The notes below the pieces were generated by a model. It worked only from the letters and a program-made list of their open reading frames with translations. It made no database searches and had not been told where the DNA came from. From Cutibacterium porci (GTDB lineage: Bacteria; Actinomycetota; Actinomycetes; Propionibacteriales; Propionibacteriaceae), in NCBI RefSeq assembly GCF_009696315.1, contig NZ_VUMG01000004.1, positions 1 through 64,000 of the forward strand: a stretch of DNA of 64,000 nt. Direction: 5' to 3'. Position 1 is the stretch's first letter. Each line of letters starts with the position of its first letter. Position numbers and translations under genes: made by a program. Of the stretch, positions 35,397 through 44,359 are shown piece by piece.

Positions 35397-36581
35397 TCAC
35401 GCGAGTGGAGCCGAACTTGACCTGATAACTACACGCCCCCTCAGCACGATGTGCCTGGGAGATTCCAGCACATTCACGTTGATCCGCGGGTCGCTGTCAA
35501 GAATGAGGAGGTCTGCGGAGTCACCGAGACCCAACTGCTCGCCACCCAGCCATGCCCGGGCCCGCCAGGATGCTGCCCCCAATGCCATCTCCGCTCCCCC
35601 GATGGCCGCCAAGAGCCGAACCTCGGACGCAATAAGGCCGTGCTTGATGGTGCCACCGGCGTCGGTGCCGGCATAAATCGGTACCCCAGCGTCATAGGCC
35701 TTGGCAATCGTGTCACGACGGTGAGCATGGAGGTGACGCATATGCGCGGCATACCTCGGAAACTTGCTATCAGCCTGAGCGGCGATGGACGGGAAGGTTT
35801 CAATGTTGATGAGGGTCGGGACGAGTCCGACGCCACGCTCGGCCATCGTGGCGATCGTTTCGTCCGTGAGCCCTGTGCCGTGTTCGATACAGTCGATACC
35901 GGCCTCGACGAGTTGGGCGGGGGCTTCCTCAGAAAAACAGTGCGCCGTGACGCGAGCACCGAGCTCATGGGCACGATCAATGGCGGCTTTCGCACTATCT
36001 ATCGGCCACAGCGGGGCAAGATCACCCTCGTCACGATCAATCCAGTCCCCAACAAGTTTCACCCACCCATCGCCAGATCGAGCCTGGCGATCAACCTCGG
36101 CTACCAGATCTTCTGGATCTACCTCGACCGCGTAATTTCGGATGTAACGCTTAGGACGGGCGATATGGCGTCCGGCACGAATGACCCGGGGAAGGTCGTC
36201 ACGATCGTCTATCCAATGGGTATCGCTCGGGGATCCAGCGTCGCGTATCAGTAGGGTGCCGGTCGCCGTCTCAGTGCGGGCTTGTTCCTCAGCGACGTCC
36301 TCATCGACGGCACCATGAGCGTCAAGGCCAATGTGGTTGTGCGCGTCAACCAGACCAGGAATAATCCAACACCCGTCAGCGAGCGTCCGAGCCTGGGGAA
36401 GTGGTCCTTCCACGAGGACGCCATCATGAACCCACAGTTCCCGTTCTTCCCCGTCGGGCAGTACAACCCCCCGGATGCGTAGGTCCTCGGCAGGAGCGGT
36501 GTGGGCCTGTGATGCCAGGTGAGTATGGGTCCACCCATCGTGGGTGTGGGTGTGGAACAGCGGCTGGGTGTCCTCGATCAT
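35397..36581 (-). CDS. Amidohydrolase-family protein
   Basis: 394 residues of the metal-dependent amidohydrolase superfamily. Metal ligands: GLVDAHNHIGLDAHG (HxH), Lys in GWVKLVGDWIDRD, TAHCFSEEA, CIEHGTGL, and Asp in YAGTDAGGTIKHGL. The N-terminus is unusually His-rich (LFHTHTHDGWTHTHLASQAH), which could bind metal. Such a gene between ffh and rpsP is common in actinobacteria. Substrate (imidazolonepropionase- or prolidase-like) cannot be told from sequence. Confidence 0.88.
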   Translation of the reverse strand: MIEDTQPLFHTHTHDGWTHTHLASQAHTAPAEDLRIRGVVLPDGEERELWVHDGVLVEGPLPQARTLADGCWIIPGLVDAHNHIGLDAHGAVDEDVAEEQARTETATGTLLIRDAGSPSDTHWIDDRDDLPRVIRAGRHIARPKRYIRNYAVEVDPEDLVAEVDRQARSGDGWVKLVGDWIDRDEGDLAPLWPIDSAKAAIDRAHELGARVTAHCFSEEAPAQLVEAGIDCIEHGTGLTDETIATMAERGVGLVPTLINIETFPSIAAQADSKFPRYAAHMRHLHAHRRDTIAKAYDAGVPIYAGTDAGGTIKHGLIASEVRLLAAIGGAEMALGAASWRARAWLGGEQLGLGDSADLLILDSDPRINVNVLESPRHIVLRGRVVIRSSSAPLA

Positions 36582-36645
36582 GGCCCCATCGTGTCACGAG
36601 GTCGTGCCAGCCGCCGCGCCAACCCGCGATCGCCCCTGCGCTGAT

Positions 36646-38232
36646 TCAGCGTGGCCCCTTGTTCTTCTGGTTGAGCATCTGCTGCATCGACGGCGGCATT
36701 GTGAACTCGCTCATCGCCTTGCGCAGATCCTCCTGACTGGGTTGCTGCTGGTTCTGCAATCCGAACGCCTCACCGCTGTTGTGCTGCTGTTTCTTTGCAG
36801 CCTGACGTGCCTGAGCAGCCCGCTTCGCGGGGTTACCAGATCCCTTGCGGTTCTTCTGCTTCTTCTTCGACTGCTTGGAGCCGCGTTTAGCCATCGAACC
36901 CATCATTCGGCCAGCACCGGGGCCCATCATCTGTCCCATCTGGCTCATCATCTTCCGAGCATCAACAAATCTATTGACGAGATTGTTGACGTCTCGAACC
37001 TCCACGCCTGATCCCCGAGCGATACGGGCGCGACGGGACCCATTGAGGATCGACACATCAGCGCGCTCTGCCGGGGTCATCGCGCAAATAATCGCCTCAA
37101 TACGGTCGATCTCCCGTTCGTCGATGTTCTCGATTTGGTCTTTCATCTGGCCGACGCCAGGCAGCATTCCCATGATTTTCGACATCGGGCCCATGCGCCG
37201 CATTTGACGCATGAGACCGAGGAAGTCGTCGAGCCCAAACTCGCCTTTACCGGCCATGAGTTTGGCTGCAGCAGCCTGAGATTGCTCCTGATCGAAGGCT
37301 TTTTCTGCCTGCTCGATGAGGGTAAGCATGTCGCCCATATCGAGGATGCGCGAAGCCATCCGGTCGGGGTGGAAAACGTCGAAGTCCTTGAGGCCCTCAC
37401 CCGATGAGGCAAACATGATCGGCTTGCCAACCACACGAGCAATGGAGAGGGCTGCACCGCCACGGGCGTCGCCATCAAGTTTGGTGAGGACGACGCCGTC
37501 AAATCCGACTCCTTCCTGAAAGGCCACCGCAGTATTGACCGCGTCTTGGCCGATCATGGCGTCAACGACGAAGAGCGTTTCATCTGGGTTGGTTGCAGCC
37601 TTGATGTCGGCCGCCTGAGCCATCATGTCGGCGTCAACACCCAGTCGGCCAGCGGTGTCAATAATGACGACATCGTAAAGCTTGCGCTCTGCCTCGGTGA
37701 GAGCATCGCGGGCAACCTGGATAGGATCCCCCACGCCGTTGCCAGGCTCAGGGGCAAAGACGTGTACCCCTGCGCGTTCCCCAACCACCTGCAACTGGGT
37801 GACGGCATTGGGACGCTGAAGATCACAGGCGGCCAAGAGCGGAGAGTGCCCCTCCTCCTTGAACCACCGAGCTAATTTCCCAGCCAGAGTCGTCTTGCCA
37901 GCACCTTGGAGTCCGGCCAGCATGACGACTGTTGGAGGGGTCTTCGCAAATCGAACTGTGCGAGTTTGCCCGCCGAGGATCTCGACGAGTTCCTCGTTCA
38001 CAATCTTGACGATCTGCTGCGTCGGATTGAGCGCCTTAGAAAGTTCCTCGCCGTGGCAACGCTCCTTGACAGCCGCCACGAATTCCTTGACGACCGACAG
38101 GTTGACGTCGGCCTCAAGGAGGGCGATGCGAATCTGGCGAGTCGTGGCATCAATGTCGGCATCGGTGAGACGCCCCTTACCACGCAATCCCTTGAAGGTT
38201 GATGCGAGGCGGTCTTGGAGAGTGTCGAACAC
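36646..38232 (-). CDS. ffh: Signal recognition particle protein Ffh
   Basis: SRP54 GTPase that binds signal sequences and 4.5S RNA. N domain (1-90), G domain with P-loop GLQGAGKTTLAGKLA, DTAGRLGVD and TKLDGDARGG, and a Met-rich M domain (about 300-450, SQMGQMMGPGAGRMMG). 528 residues; the C-terminal ~70 are Gln/Lys-rich and probably disordered. ftsY lies upstream on the same strand, separated by one gene. Confidence 0.97.
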   Translation of the reverse strand: MFDTLQDRLASTFKGLRGKGRLTDADIDATTRQIRIALLEADVNLSVVKEFVAAVKERCHGEELSKALNPTQQIVKIVNEELVEILGGQTRTVRFAKTPPTVVMLAGLQGAGKTTLAGKLARWFKEEGHSPLLAACDLQRPNAVTQLQVVGERAGVHVFAPEPGNGVGDPIQVARDALTEAERKLYDVVIIDTAGRLGVDADMMAQAADIKAATNPDETLFVVDAMIGQDAVNTAVAFQEGVGFDGVVLTKLDGDARGGAALSIARVVGKPIMFASSGEGLKDFDVFHPDRMASRILDMGDMLTLIEQAEKAFDQEQSQAAAAKLMAGKGEFGLDDFLGLMRQMRRMGPMSKIMGMLPGVGQMKDQIENIDEREIDRIEAIICAMTPAERADVSILNGSRRARIARGSGVEVRDVNNLVNRFVDARKMMSQMGQMMGPGAGRMMGSMAKRGSKQSKKKQKNRKGSGNPAKRAAQARQAAKKQQHNSGEAFGLQNQQQPSQEDLRKAMSEFTMPPSMQQMLNQKNKGPR

Positions 38233-38307
38233 GGTTGTCCTTCAGCGCGCTAGTTCCTTACCGGGACAGACTACCGTCCCAGCCTCGATGATGACGCTGG
38301 GTGGCGA

Positions 38308-39489
38308 TCACAGACCAAACTGGCCAAGCCATTCCAACGACTGCTCGGTGTATGGCATGTACACGCTATTGCGGTGTCCACCACCCGAGATGAGGATAAA
38401 AGCGAACTGCTTCATGCCCTTGGCGACATGGTGAAACTGTCCACCGTCCGGGCCAACTTGCCCATTGGCAACCACCGGCTGACGACCAGGACCCCAGCTC
38501 TGCAAATCGCTGCTATTAAGCACAGACAGAAAACGCACAGTGCGGTCAACTCTGCGCTCCTGGACCCTCTGCACGACCGAGTTATCAGCCATGACAGACC
38601 GAGCCATGCCGGCGATCTGCGGGCTCTCGAACATGGGATGGTAATAGCCCCCCAAGGAGAAGCCGGCATTGAACGTTCTGTGGTATTTGGTCGAAAGATT
38701 GGCGGCGCAGTAACCGCCAGTGCTCCACCCCCCGATGAACCGCGACCCGCGCTCGTGGCCAACCCGGTAATGCGATTCGATCTGCGGGATGACGGTCTTC
38801 ATGATCCACGTCTCATGCTTATAGGGGCCAACGTTGACGCACTCACTATCGATGCCGTCGCGAATCCTGCCGGGTAAGAACACGATGACGAAGGGATTGA
38901 CTTTCTTGTTCTTAATGAGCGCGGTTGTTGGATCAATGAGGTCAATCGAGGTGTTGTCACGCTCGCCGGTGTCATTGACCCCACCGATGTAGAACAACAC
39001 CGGGAATCGGGTGCGGTCTTGCGACTTTTCAAAGTACTGGGGTGGAAGCCAGACCGGGACGCGCGCATACTGAGCATCCGCACCTGGCATCGTCATACCA
39101 ACCATCTGTCCGTTGGGATGGGGGTTGGACTTACTGATCGGAATGTCCTTGACCTTCGTGCGTCGAATTGGCACCAGATCATGCACCGGAGCATCAGGCT
39201 CAGCCTCTCCCAGTAGGTCACCCCACGATGTGAAAAATCCATACTCGCGGTTGGCATAGAGAAAAACGCCGGTAAGTAATAACGCCTGCGCAACCACCAT
39301 CACCACAAGGTATCCAAGCCCACGCAGAATTTTGCGCCACCAACTGCCCGTACCCACAATGGCCCGCCATACGGCGAATACCAATGGCACAGCGAAGGCC
39401 GCAATAAGTACTGCCGCACACAGTTTCGGGCTGAGAATACTCACCATCATGGCCCCATCGGTCGGGGCAAACCACGCGAGGTCCGTCAC
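38308..39489 (-). CDS. Membrane-anchored esterase (antigen 85/EstD-like fold)
   Basis: 393 residues. Two hydrophobic helices at about 22-44 and 52-75 precede an extracytoplasmic alpha/beta-hydrolase domain: RFPVLFYIGGVNDTGER, nucleophile elbow GGWSTGGYCA, NAGFSLGGYYHP, and late His in ISGGGHRNSVY. It resembles the esterase family that includes mycolyltransferases, but the organism type does not suggest mycolic acids. 10 bp downstream of ftsY and 75 bp before ffh on the same strand. Confidence 0.85.
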   Translation of the reverse strand: MTDLAWFAPTDGAMMVSILSPKLCAAVLIAAFAVPLVFAVWRAIVGTGSWWRKILRGLGYLVVMVVAQALLLTGVFLYANREYGFFTSWGDLLGEAEPDAPVHDLVPIRRTKVKDIPISKSNPHPNGQMVGMTMPGADAQYARVPVWLPPQYFEKSQDRTRFPVLFYIGGVNDTGERDNTSIDLIDPTTALIKNKKVNPFVIVFLPGRIRDGIDSECVNVGPYKHETWIMKTVIPQIESHYRVGHERGSRFIGGWSTGGYCAANLSTKYHRTFNAGFSLGGYYHPMFESPQIAGMARSVMADNSVVQRVQERRVDRTVRFLSVLNSSDLQSWGPGRQPVVANGQVGPDGGQFHHVAKGMKQFAFILISGGGHRNSVYMPYTEQSLEWLGQFGL

Positions 39490-39499
39490 CTAATAATCC

Positions 39500-40681
39500 T
39501 CAGCGCTCAACGGAATCGTCGCCCATGAGACCGGTGACGAAGTCATCGGCATCAAAGGGGGCCAGATCGTCGGCGCCTTCACCCAAACCAATGAGCTTGA
39601 CAGGCACGCCAAGCTCGCGCTGAACCTGGACGACGATGCCACCCTTCGCAGAACCGTCCAGCTTCGACAACACGATACCGGTGACGTCGACGACCTCTGA
39701 GAAGATCCGAGCCTGAGTAAGGCCGTTCTGCCCAGTGGTGGCATCAAGAACTAGCAACACTTCACTGACCGGCGCCAGTTTCTCGATGACACGCTTGACC
39801 TTGCCCAGCTCGTCCATCAGGCCAGCCTTGGTATGAAGCCGACCTGCGGTGTCAACGAGTACGACGTCAACACCCTCGTCAATACCCGCCTGAACGGCTT
39901 CATAAGCAACCGAGGCAGGATCAGCACCCTCATCCTTGCGGATGGTACGCACACCGACGCGTTCTCCCCACGTCTCTAACTGCTCGCCAGCTGCGGCACG
40001 GAAGGTGTCTGCCGCGCCGAGGAGGACCGTCTTTCCCTCGGCGACGAACACGCGCGCCAGCTTGCCGCAGGTCGTCGTCTTACCCGTACCGTTGACTCCC
40101 ACCATCAGGACGACTGCAGGCTTACCGTCCGTATGCTCAAGGTTGAGCGACCGATCCATATCGGGCCCGACAAGGCTGACGAGCTCGCGGTGGAGGACGT
40201 CACGGGCACGAGCCGGGTCAGATACCCCATCTATAGCCAATTCAGAGCGCAACTTCTCAACGAGTTCCGTCGTCGGGCCGACGCCCAAATCGGAGGTGAT
40301 GAGGGTGGTCTCGAAGTCATCCCAGGTATCATCATCGAGCTTGTCGGCGCTGAGCAGCTCCGCCAAACCACGAGCAAGTGCGTTGTTGCTATTGGCCAGA
40401 CGACGACGCAGTCTGGCCATCCGAGACTCAGGCGCTTCAGGGGTCTCGACAGACGGTTCGACAACCTGAGGCTCTTGTGGTTCGGGACTTTCAGCAGAAG
40501 CTTCGTCACCCTTTACGTCAGAGGCTGTGTCTTCCGTCGCTGCGTGGGCCGGGGGCACCTCCGCCGGCTTAGACCCCTCACGCAACGCTTTACGCCGCGA
40601 TATTCCAGCGGTGACGGCAGCAACCACCGTCACCAAGACGAGTATGCCGAGGATAATCCAGATCAGGGTTATGGCGTTCAC
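39500..40681 (-). CDS. ftsY: SRP receptor FtsY
   Basis: Membrane-associated GTPase that docks SRP-ribosome complexes. N-terminal helix (ALIWIILGILVLVTVVAAVTAG-like, residues 4-24) then an acidic A domain (about 35-85), then NG domains with GVNGTGKTTTCGKLA, DTAGRLHTKAGLMDEL and LSKLDGSAKGGI. 393 residues, normal for actinobacteria. First of ftsY-esterase-ffh. Confidence 0.96.
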   Translation of the reverse strand: MNAITLIWIILGILVLVTVVAAVTAGISRRKALREGSKPAEVPPAHAATEDTASDVKGDEASAESPEPQEPQVVEPSVETPEAPESRMARLRRRLANSNNALARGLAELLSADKLDDDTWDDFETTLITSDLGVGPTTELVEKLRSELAIDGVSDPARARDVLHRELVSLVGPDMDRSLNLEHTDGKPAVVLMVGVNGTGKTTTCGKLARVFVAEGKTVLLGAADTFRAAAGEQLETWGERVGVRTIRKDEGADPASVAYEAVQAGIDEGVDVVLVDTAGRLHTKAGLMDELGKVKRVIEKLAPVSEVLLVLDATTGQNGLTQARIFSEVVDVTGIVLSKLDGSAKGGIVVQVQRELGVPVKLIGLGEGADDLAPFDADDFVTGLMGDDSVER

Positions 40682-40731
40682 GTCCGCCGATACTAGTCGG
40701 TCAATTCACGAGACCACGACGACGAATCACC

Positions 40732-40899
40732 TCAGTGCCGTCGGATGCCGCTGAGATCTTCACCCACCCGCGTGGCAGTGTGACGCCAAAAGCTGGCATC
40801 GGGGTCTTCACCGGGATGGCGTAGACCGAGCATCACCATGGCGCAGACGCCCAGGGCGACCGCAAGAATGAGGATCATCGCGATGATGAAGACGACCAT
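40732..40899 (-). CDS. 55-residue single-span membrane protein
   Basis: ATG at 40899 with GGAAAGG ten bases upstream; stop at 40732. Begins MVVFIIAMILILAVALGVCA, a strong transmembrane helix over residues 2-25, followed by a polar tail (RHPGEDPDASFWRHTATRVGEDLSGIRRH). It fills the gap between ftsY and the GtrA gene. I recognise no family; actinobacterial genomes often have such short proteins beside ftsY. Confidence 0.65.
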   Translation of the reverse strand: MVVFIIAMILILAVALGVCAMVMLGLRHPGEDPDASFWRHTATRVGEDLSGIRRH

Positions 40900-40958
40900 C
40901 CGAGAACGACCTTTCCGTCAACGTACTCACGTGCAGAGTATCCGAGATGCTACGTCCG

Positions 40959-41591
40959 CTAGCGCGACCCGGCGACATCGTCGTCAGGTCTTTCAGGGGC
41001 AACCGCAGTGGCAACCATCGGAAGACCACTGGAGCGCTTCACTGCGCGGAATGTCCACAGTTTATTGACGATGAAGTTGATAGGCATCGTCACGATGATG
41101 GCGAAGATCTGGGACCAATACTCGCGGGATTGAAGCCCCCTCTCCTCATGGAACCATGGCTCGGGTAGATAAATCGGGGAGGTTGGGTTCGTAAAAAGAA
41201 TCTTGACAAACATGCCAATAATGGCAGCTACCGACCCCACCGCAAAGAAAGGGAAAAATTCGCGCCACCACCCTCGACGGTGTTCCCGTTTGAATGTCCA
41301 GGAACGATTGAGTTGGAAATTCGTGACGTTGGCTACCACGAATCCAACGATCCACACCAAGCTCGTAAAGCGAAAATTCCACCGCGTTCCCGCAAGGTTA
41401 AATAGGACGTCCTGAGCGTGTTGCGTACCGCCATTCGCCTTATTCATGATAATAGCGACGGCAACATTAACAAGAGACCCGGTTCCACCGACGACCCCGA
41501 ACTTGATGAATTCAATCAAGTGACGCTTCTTGAAGCGCCTCTTCGCAGGTGCAGTCGGCTCAGTGATCACTCGCGACATACTAGGCCCCAT
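40959..41591 (-). CDS. GtrA-family membrane protein
   Basis: 210 residues with four predicted helices and the family pattern: IEFIKFGVVGGTGSLVNVAVAIIM, LVWIVGFVVANVTNFQLNRSWTFKRE, and a C-terminal INFIVNKLWTFR. GtrA-like proteins are thought to flip or help transfer polyprenyl-phosphate sugars for cell-surface polysaccharides. A ~40-residue extracytoplasmic insert lies between helices 3 and 4. It occupies the slot where actinobacteria often carry smc between mutM and ftsY. An alternative start is ATG at 41579. Confidence 0.88.
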   Translation of the reverse strand: MGPSMSRVITEPTAPAKRRFKKRHLIEFIKFGVVGGTGSLVNVAVAIIMNKANGGTQHAQDVLFNLAGTRWNFRFTSLVWIVGFVVANVTNFQLNRSWTFKREHRRGWWREFFPFFAVGSVAAIIGMFVKILFTNPTSPIYLPEPWFHEERGLQSREYWSQIFAIIVTMPINFIVNKLWTFRAVKRSSGLPMVATAVAPERPDDDVAGSR

Positions 41592-41746
41592 GCCAACAGA
41601 TATAAAACTTTCAAGGTATATACGGCGCGCTGGGACGAGCCGTCATCCAACGCGGTATGGCCCCAGTCCGGGAAAGCTAACTATCCCAAGTGCGATACCA
41701 GCAGCCACGCGATATCAGCAGCCAGATCAGCCGCATTGACCACGAC

Positions 41747-42589
41747 TCACCGTAGCCGCTGACACCTCGGGCACCGCGTCGAGCTCCGGTTGGTGAACTG
41801 CTCGCGCACCATCAGTTCGCCGCACCTCTTACACGGCTTGCCCTCACGCCCGTAAGCGTCAAGGTTTCTGTCAAAATACCCCGACTCCCCGTTGACGTTG
41901 ACGTACAGGGAGTCAAATGAGGTACCGCCTTGGCAGATGGCCTCAGCCATCACCTGCCTGGCTGTCTGTAACAATTCCACCGCTTCGGACTGGCTCAGCC
42001 GAAAACACGGCGTATCGGGATGACGTCGCGCCCGCCACAGAGTCTCATCGGCGTAAATATTGCCAATCCCGGAAACAAGGGTCTGATCGAGCAGGCTCCT
42101 CTTGAGGGTGGACCTTCGGCTTCGCAGCCGCTGCGCAACCTCGTCAACGTTAAAACATTCCTCGAACGGATCAGGTGCAATGTGAGCCACGGGGGCAGGA
42201 ATATCGTCAATGAGTGAGACTAGGGCTAAACCGCCAAAAGTACGCTGGTCAAGAAAGCGCAAGTCTTGACCATTATCGAGAGCTATGACAATACGAGTAT
42301 GGCGGTGCCGTGGAATATGACGATCAACGATACGAAACTGTCCACTCATGCCAAGATGGGCCACCATTGCGGTGCCGTTATCAAGGACAATCCACAGGTA
42401 CTTACCCCGTCGATTCACAGCGGTGAACCGACGGCTAGTCAGCGTCATCTCGAACGCTGCCGCATCCTCTAGCCCACCGCTGGGGCGCAATCCACGAGGA
42501 TCGACGACGTCAACACTTTCCACGAGAGCCGGGATGACGCGACTGTTGAGTCCAGCTCGAATGGTCTCAACTTCGGGGAGCTCAGGCAC
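41747..42589 (-). CDS. mutM: Formamidopyrimidine-DNA glycosylase
   Basis: Base-excision repair of 8-oxoguanine. N-terminal PELPEVETIR with catalytic Pro2/Glu3, conserved Lys in RRGKYLWIVLDNG, H2TH segment (SGIGNIYADETLWRA), and C-terminal zinc finger CKRCGELMVREQFTNRSSTRCPRCQ. 280 residues. Overlaps the rnc 3' end by 8 bp. Confidence 0.97.
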   Translation of the reverse strand: MPELPEVETIRAGLNSRVIPALVESVDVVDPRGLRPSGGLEDAAAFEMTLTSRRFTAVNRRGKYLWIVLDNGTAMVAHLGMSGQFRIVDRHIPRHRHTRIVIALDNGQDLRFLDQRTFGGLALVSLIDDIPAPVAHIAPDPFEECFNVDEVAQRLRSRRSTLKRSLLDQTLVSGIGNIYADETLWRARRHPDTPCFRLSQSEAVELLQTARQVMAEAICQGGTSFDSLYVNVNGESGYFDRNLDAYGREGKPCKRCGELMVREQFTNRSSTRCPRCQRLR

Positions 42590-43322
42590 GTGTGAGAAAG
42601 TCTGGCATCAACGCATCAACGGCCCGGCGGGCCGCACCTTGTTCCGCCTCTTTCTTGTTGTGACCGGTATAGGCGGCATGCAACTTGCCATCCACATTCG
42701 CTCTGGCACTGTAGCGCCGATTGTGATCTGGGCCAGTTCCGACGATGTCGTACCGAGGAGTGTCGAAGCCATGCTCAGCACAGTACTCCTGCAAGACAGT
42801 TTTCCAGTCTGTTCCCGCCCCAGAGCGATCCGCCTCATCAACAAGGGGATCGAAAAGGTGGTGGACCAAACGGAGTGCATCTGGAAGTCCAGCCGATAAT
42901 TCGACAGCACCCAACAGCGCCTCAGTGGTATCAGCCAGGATCGACGTTTTGTCGTGGCCGCCAGTATGTTCTTCTCCCTTGCCCAACTTGATATGAGGAC
43001 CAATACCGAGTCGACGGGCAAGTTGTCCTAATGAGACGGTGCTGACAACAGCCGATCTCAATTTGGCTAGCTGGCCTTCAGGCTTATCGGGGAATGCGCG
43101 GTACAAATAGTCGGTGACGCCGACCTCAAGAATGGCGTCACCTAAAAACTCCAGCCGCTCGTTTGTGGGAATCCCACCGTTTTCGAAGGCGTATGAGCGG
43201 TGCGTCAGCGCAAGATCGAGGAGTTGTGGATCACACTGGATTCCCAGCTCCTCGAGAAGGGCGAGGAAAGCCCAGGTGCCAGCATCTGGGCGATCGGCAC
43301 TCTGGCCTGTACTTGCGCGCAC
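42582..43322 (-). CDS. rnc: Ribonuclease III
   Basis: Double-strand-specific endoribonuclease for rRNA processing. Signature NERLEFLGDAILEVGVTDYLY with catalytic acids, second acidic site DTTEALLGAV, and a C-terminal dsRNA-binding domain (DWKTVLQEYCAEHG onward to KKEAEQGAARRAVDAL). 246 residues from the GTG at 43322, 10 bp after rpmF; the open frame continues upstream into rpmF without support. Confidence 0.95.
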   Translation of the reverse strand: MRASTGQSADRPDAGTWAFLALLEELGIQCDPQLLDLALTHRSYAFENGGIPTNERLEFLGDAILEVGVTDYLYRAFPDKPEGQLAKLRSAVVSTVSLGQLARRLGIGPHIKLGKGEEHTGGHDKTSILADTTEALLGAVELSAGLPDALRLVHHLFDPLVDEADRSGAGTDWKTVLQEYCAEHGFDTPRYDIVGTGPDHNRRYSARANVDGKLHAAYTGHNKKEAEQGAARRAVDALMPDFLTRA

Positions 43323-43332
43323 AGTGCCGATC

Positions 43333-43524
43333 TCAGACCTCAACGACCTGACGACGGTCGCCACGGGGACCGTACCCACCGCACGACGGGCAGGCGGTGT
43401 GGGGCAAATGCTTTTCACCGCACGCCGGGTTGGCGCACGTAACAAGCTTGGTGGCAACCGTCTTCCACTGCGAACGACGGTGCCGGGTGTTGCTGCGGGA
43501 CATCTTCCGCTTCGGAACGGCCAC
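43333..43524 (-). CDS. rpmF: 50S ribosomal protein L32
   Basis: 63 residues from the GTG at 43524 ([21 protein letters not shown]), with AAGGAG six bases upstream. Four Cys remain ([19 protein letters not shown]), so this is the zinc-binding paralogue type. Between yceD and rnc in the usual order. Confidence 0.97.
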   Translation of the reverse strand: MAVPKRKMSRSNTRHRRSQWKTVATKLVTCANPACGEKHLPHTACPSCGGYGPRGDRRQVVEV

Positions 43525-43588
43525 GATCTTCTCCTTGGTGTGCTTCAGGGGGTCGGCACCCGCGCTCGGCGGCTGCCATGAGGAACGT

Positions 43589-44149
43589 TCAGGACCGATC
43601 CAGATCTTCCCCACCAGCGATACCCCTGAGGGCCGCCCAGCGCGGGTCGATCCTATCCGGATGGTCATGCTCCGGGTCGTCGTTGAGGTTAGCGCCACAG
43701 TCAGGGCATAGCCCCGCGCAGTCATCGCGACACAGTGGACTGAACGGAAGGTTCAATACGACTGCGGCACGCACGACGGGATCAAGGTCGATAGTCTCCT
43801 CGGCACTGACCCGACTGGCATCCTCATCGGCCTCCTTGTCGGGGTAGAAGTACAGCTCCTGAACGTCAAGGAGAAGGTCTTCCTTGATGGCGTCCAGACA
43901 GCGAGAGCACTCCCCCTTCAGGGCGGCCTCGACGGTCCCGGTCACGAGGATCCCCTCTCCAACCGACTCCAGACGGAGATCAAGGTCAAGCGGAGAACCC
44001 TCGGGAACGCCGATCATGTCGACACCGAGATCCGCTGGAGCGGGTACCGTCCGTTGAACCCGGATCATCTGACCCACTTGACGACGCAACGAATGGGTCT
44101 CGAGAACGAGATCCGCGTGTGCGTCGGAGTGGCGATGGGTGGTGTTCAT
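43589..44149 (-). CDS. yceD: YceD/DUF177 protein
   Basis: 186 residues; family members occur before rpmF and affect 23S rRNA metabolism. Central [22 protein letters not shown] and C-terminal [17 protein letters not shown] give a metal-ribbon-like Cys set. First gene of yceD-rpmF-rnc-mutM; its upstream region is shared divergently with the mannoside transporter operon. Confidence 0.92.
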   Translation of the reverse strand: MNTTHRHSDAHADLVLETHSLRRQVGQMIRVQRTVPAPADLGVDMIGVPEGSPLDLDLRLESVGEGILVTGTVEAALKGECSRCLDAIKEDLLLDVQELYFYPDKEADEDASRVSAEETIDLDPVVRAAVVLNLPFSPLCRDDCAGLCPDCGANLNDDPEHDHPDRIDPRWAALRGIAGGEDLDRS

Positions 44150-44243
44150 CGCAAAGATCCCTTCGACCAGTGGAACACGACGAGGTCATGACCGGCTGCC
44201 AAGTCTACCTAGAGATCGTCGAGTGACCAAACCAACTGACTCC

Positions 44244-44272
44244 TTGACTGCCGGCGTTCCTCCGAGCAATAC
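44244..44272 (+). promoter_or_regulatory. Promoter of the mannoside transporter operon
   Basis: TTGACT (44244-44249), 17-bp spacer, CAATAC (44267-44272). The operator at 44276-44291 follows directly and would cover the transcription start. Confidence 0.45.
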
Positions 44273-44275
44273 TGT

Positions 44276-44291
44276 ACTAAAGCGTATTAGT
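44276..44291. promoter_or_regulatory. LacI-type operator, transporter side
   Basis: ACTAAAGCGTATTAGT, a 16-bp imperfect palindrome centred on CG, the usual form for LacI-family sites. It is 15/16 identical to the site at 48858-48873. It lies 68 bp before the solute-binding protein gene. Confidence 0.75.
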
Positions 44292-44359
44292 TCAGCAGGA
44301 GATGGCGCCAATGGTGGCCCGGAACCTGCACGGGACCCACCTAAGGAAGAAGCAAGATC

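Noticed and set aside
35451-36254. 267-residue plus-strand open frame
   Set aside because: Antisense to the amidohydrolase gene, with no recognisable domain.
41046-41060. A third DnaA-box-like sequence (ATGTCCACA)
   Set aside because: One mismatch in a key position and located inside the GtrA coding sequence.
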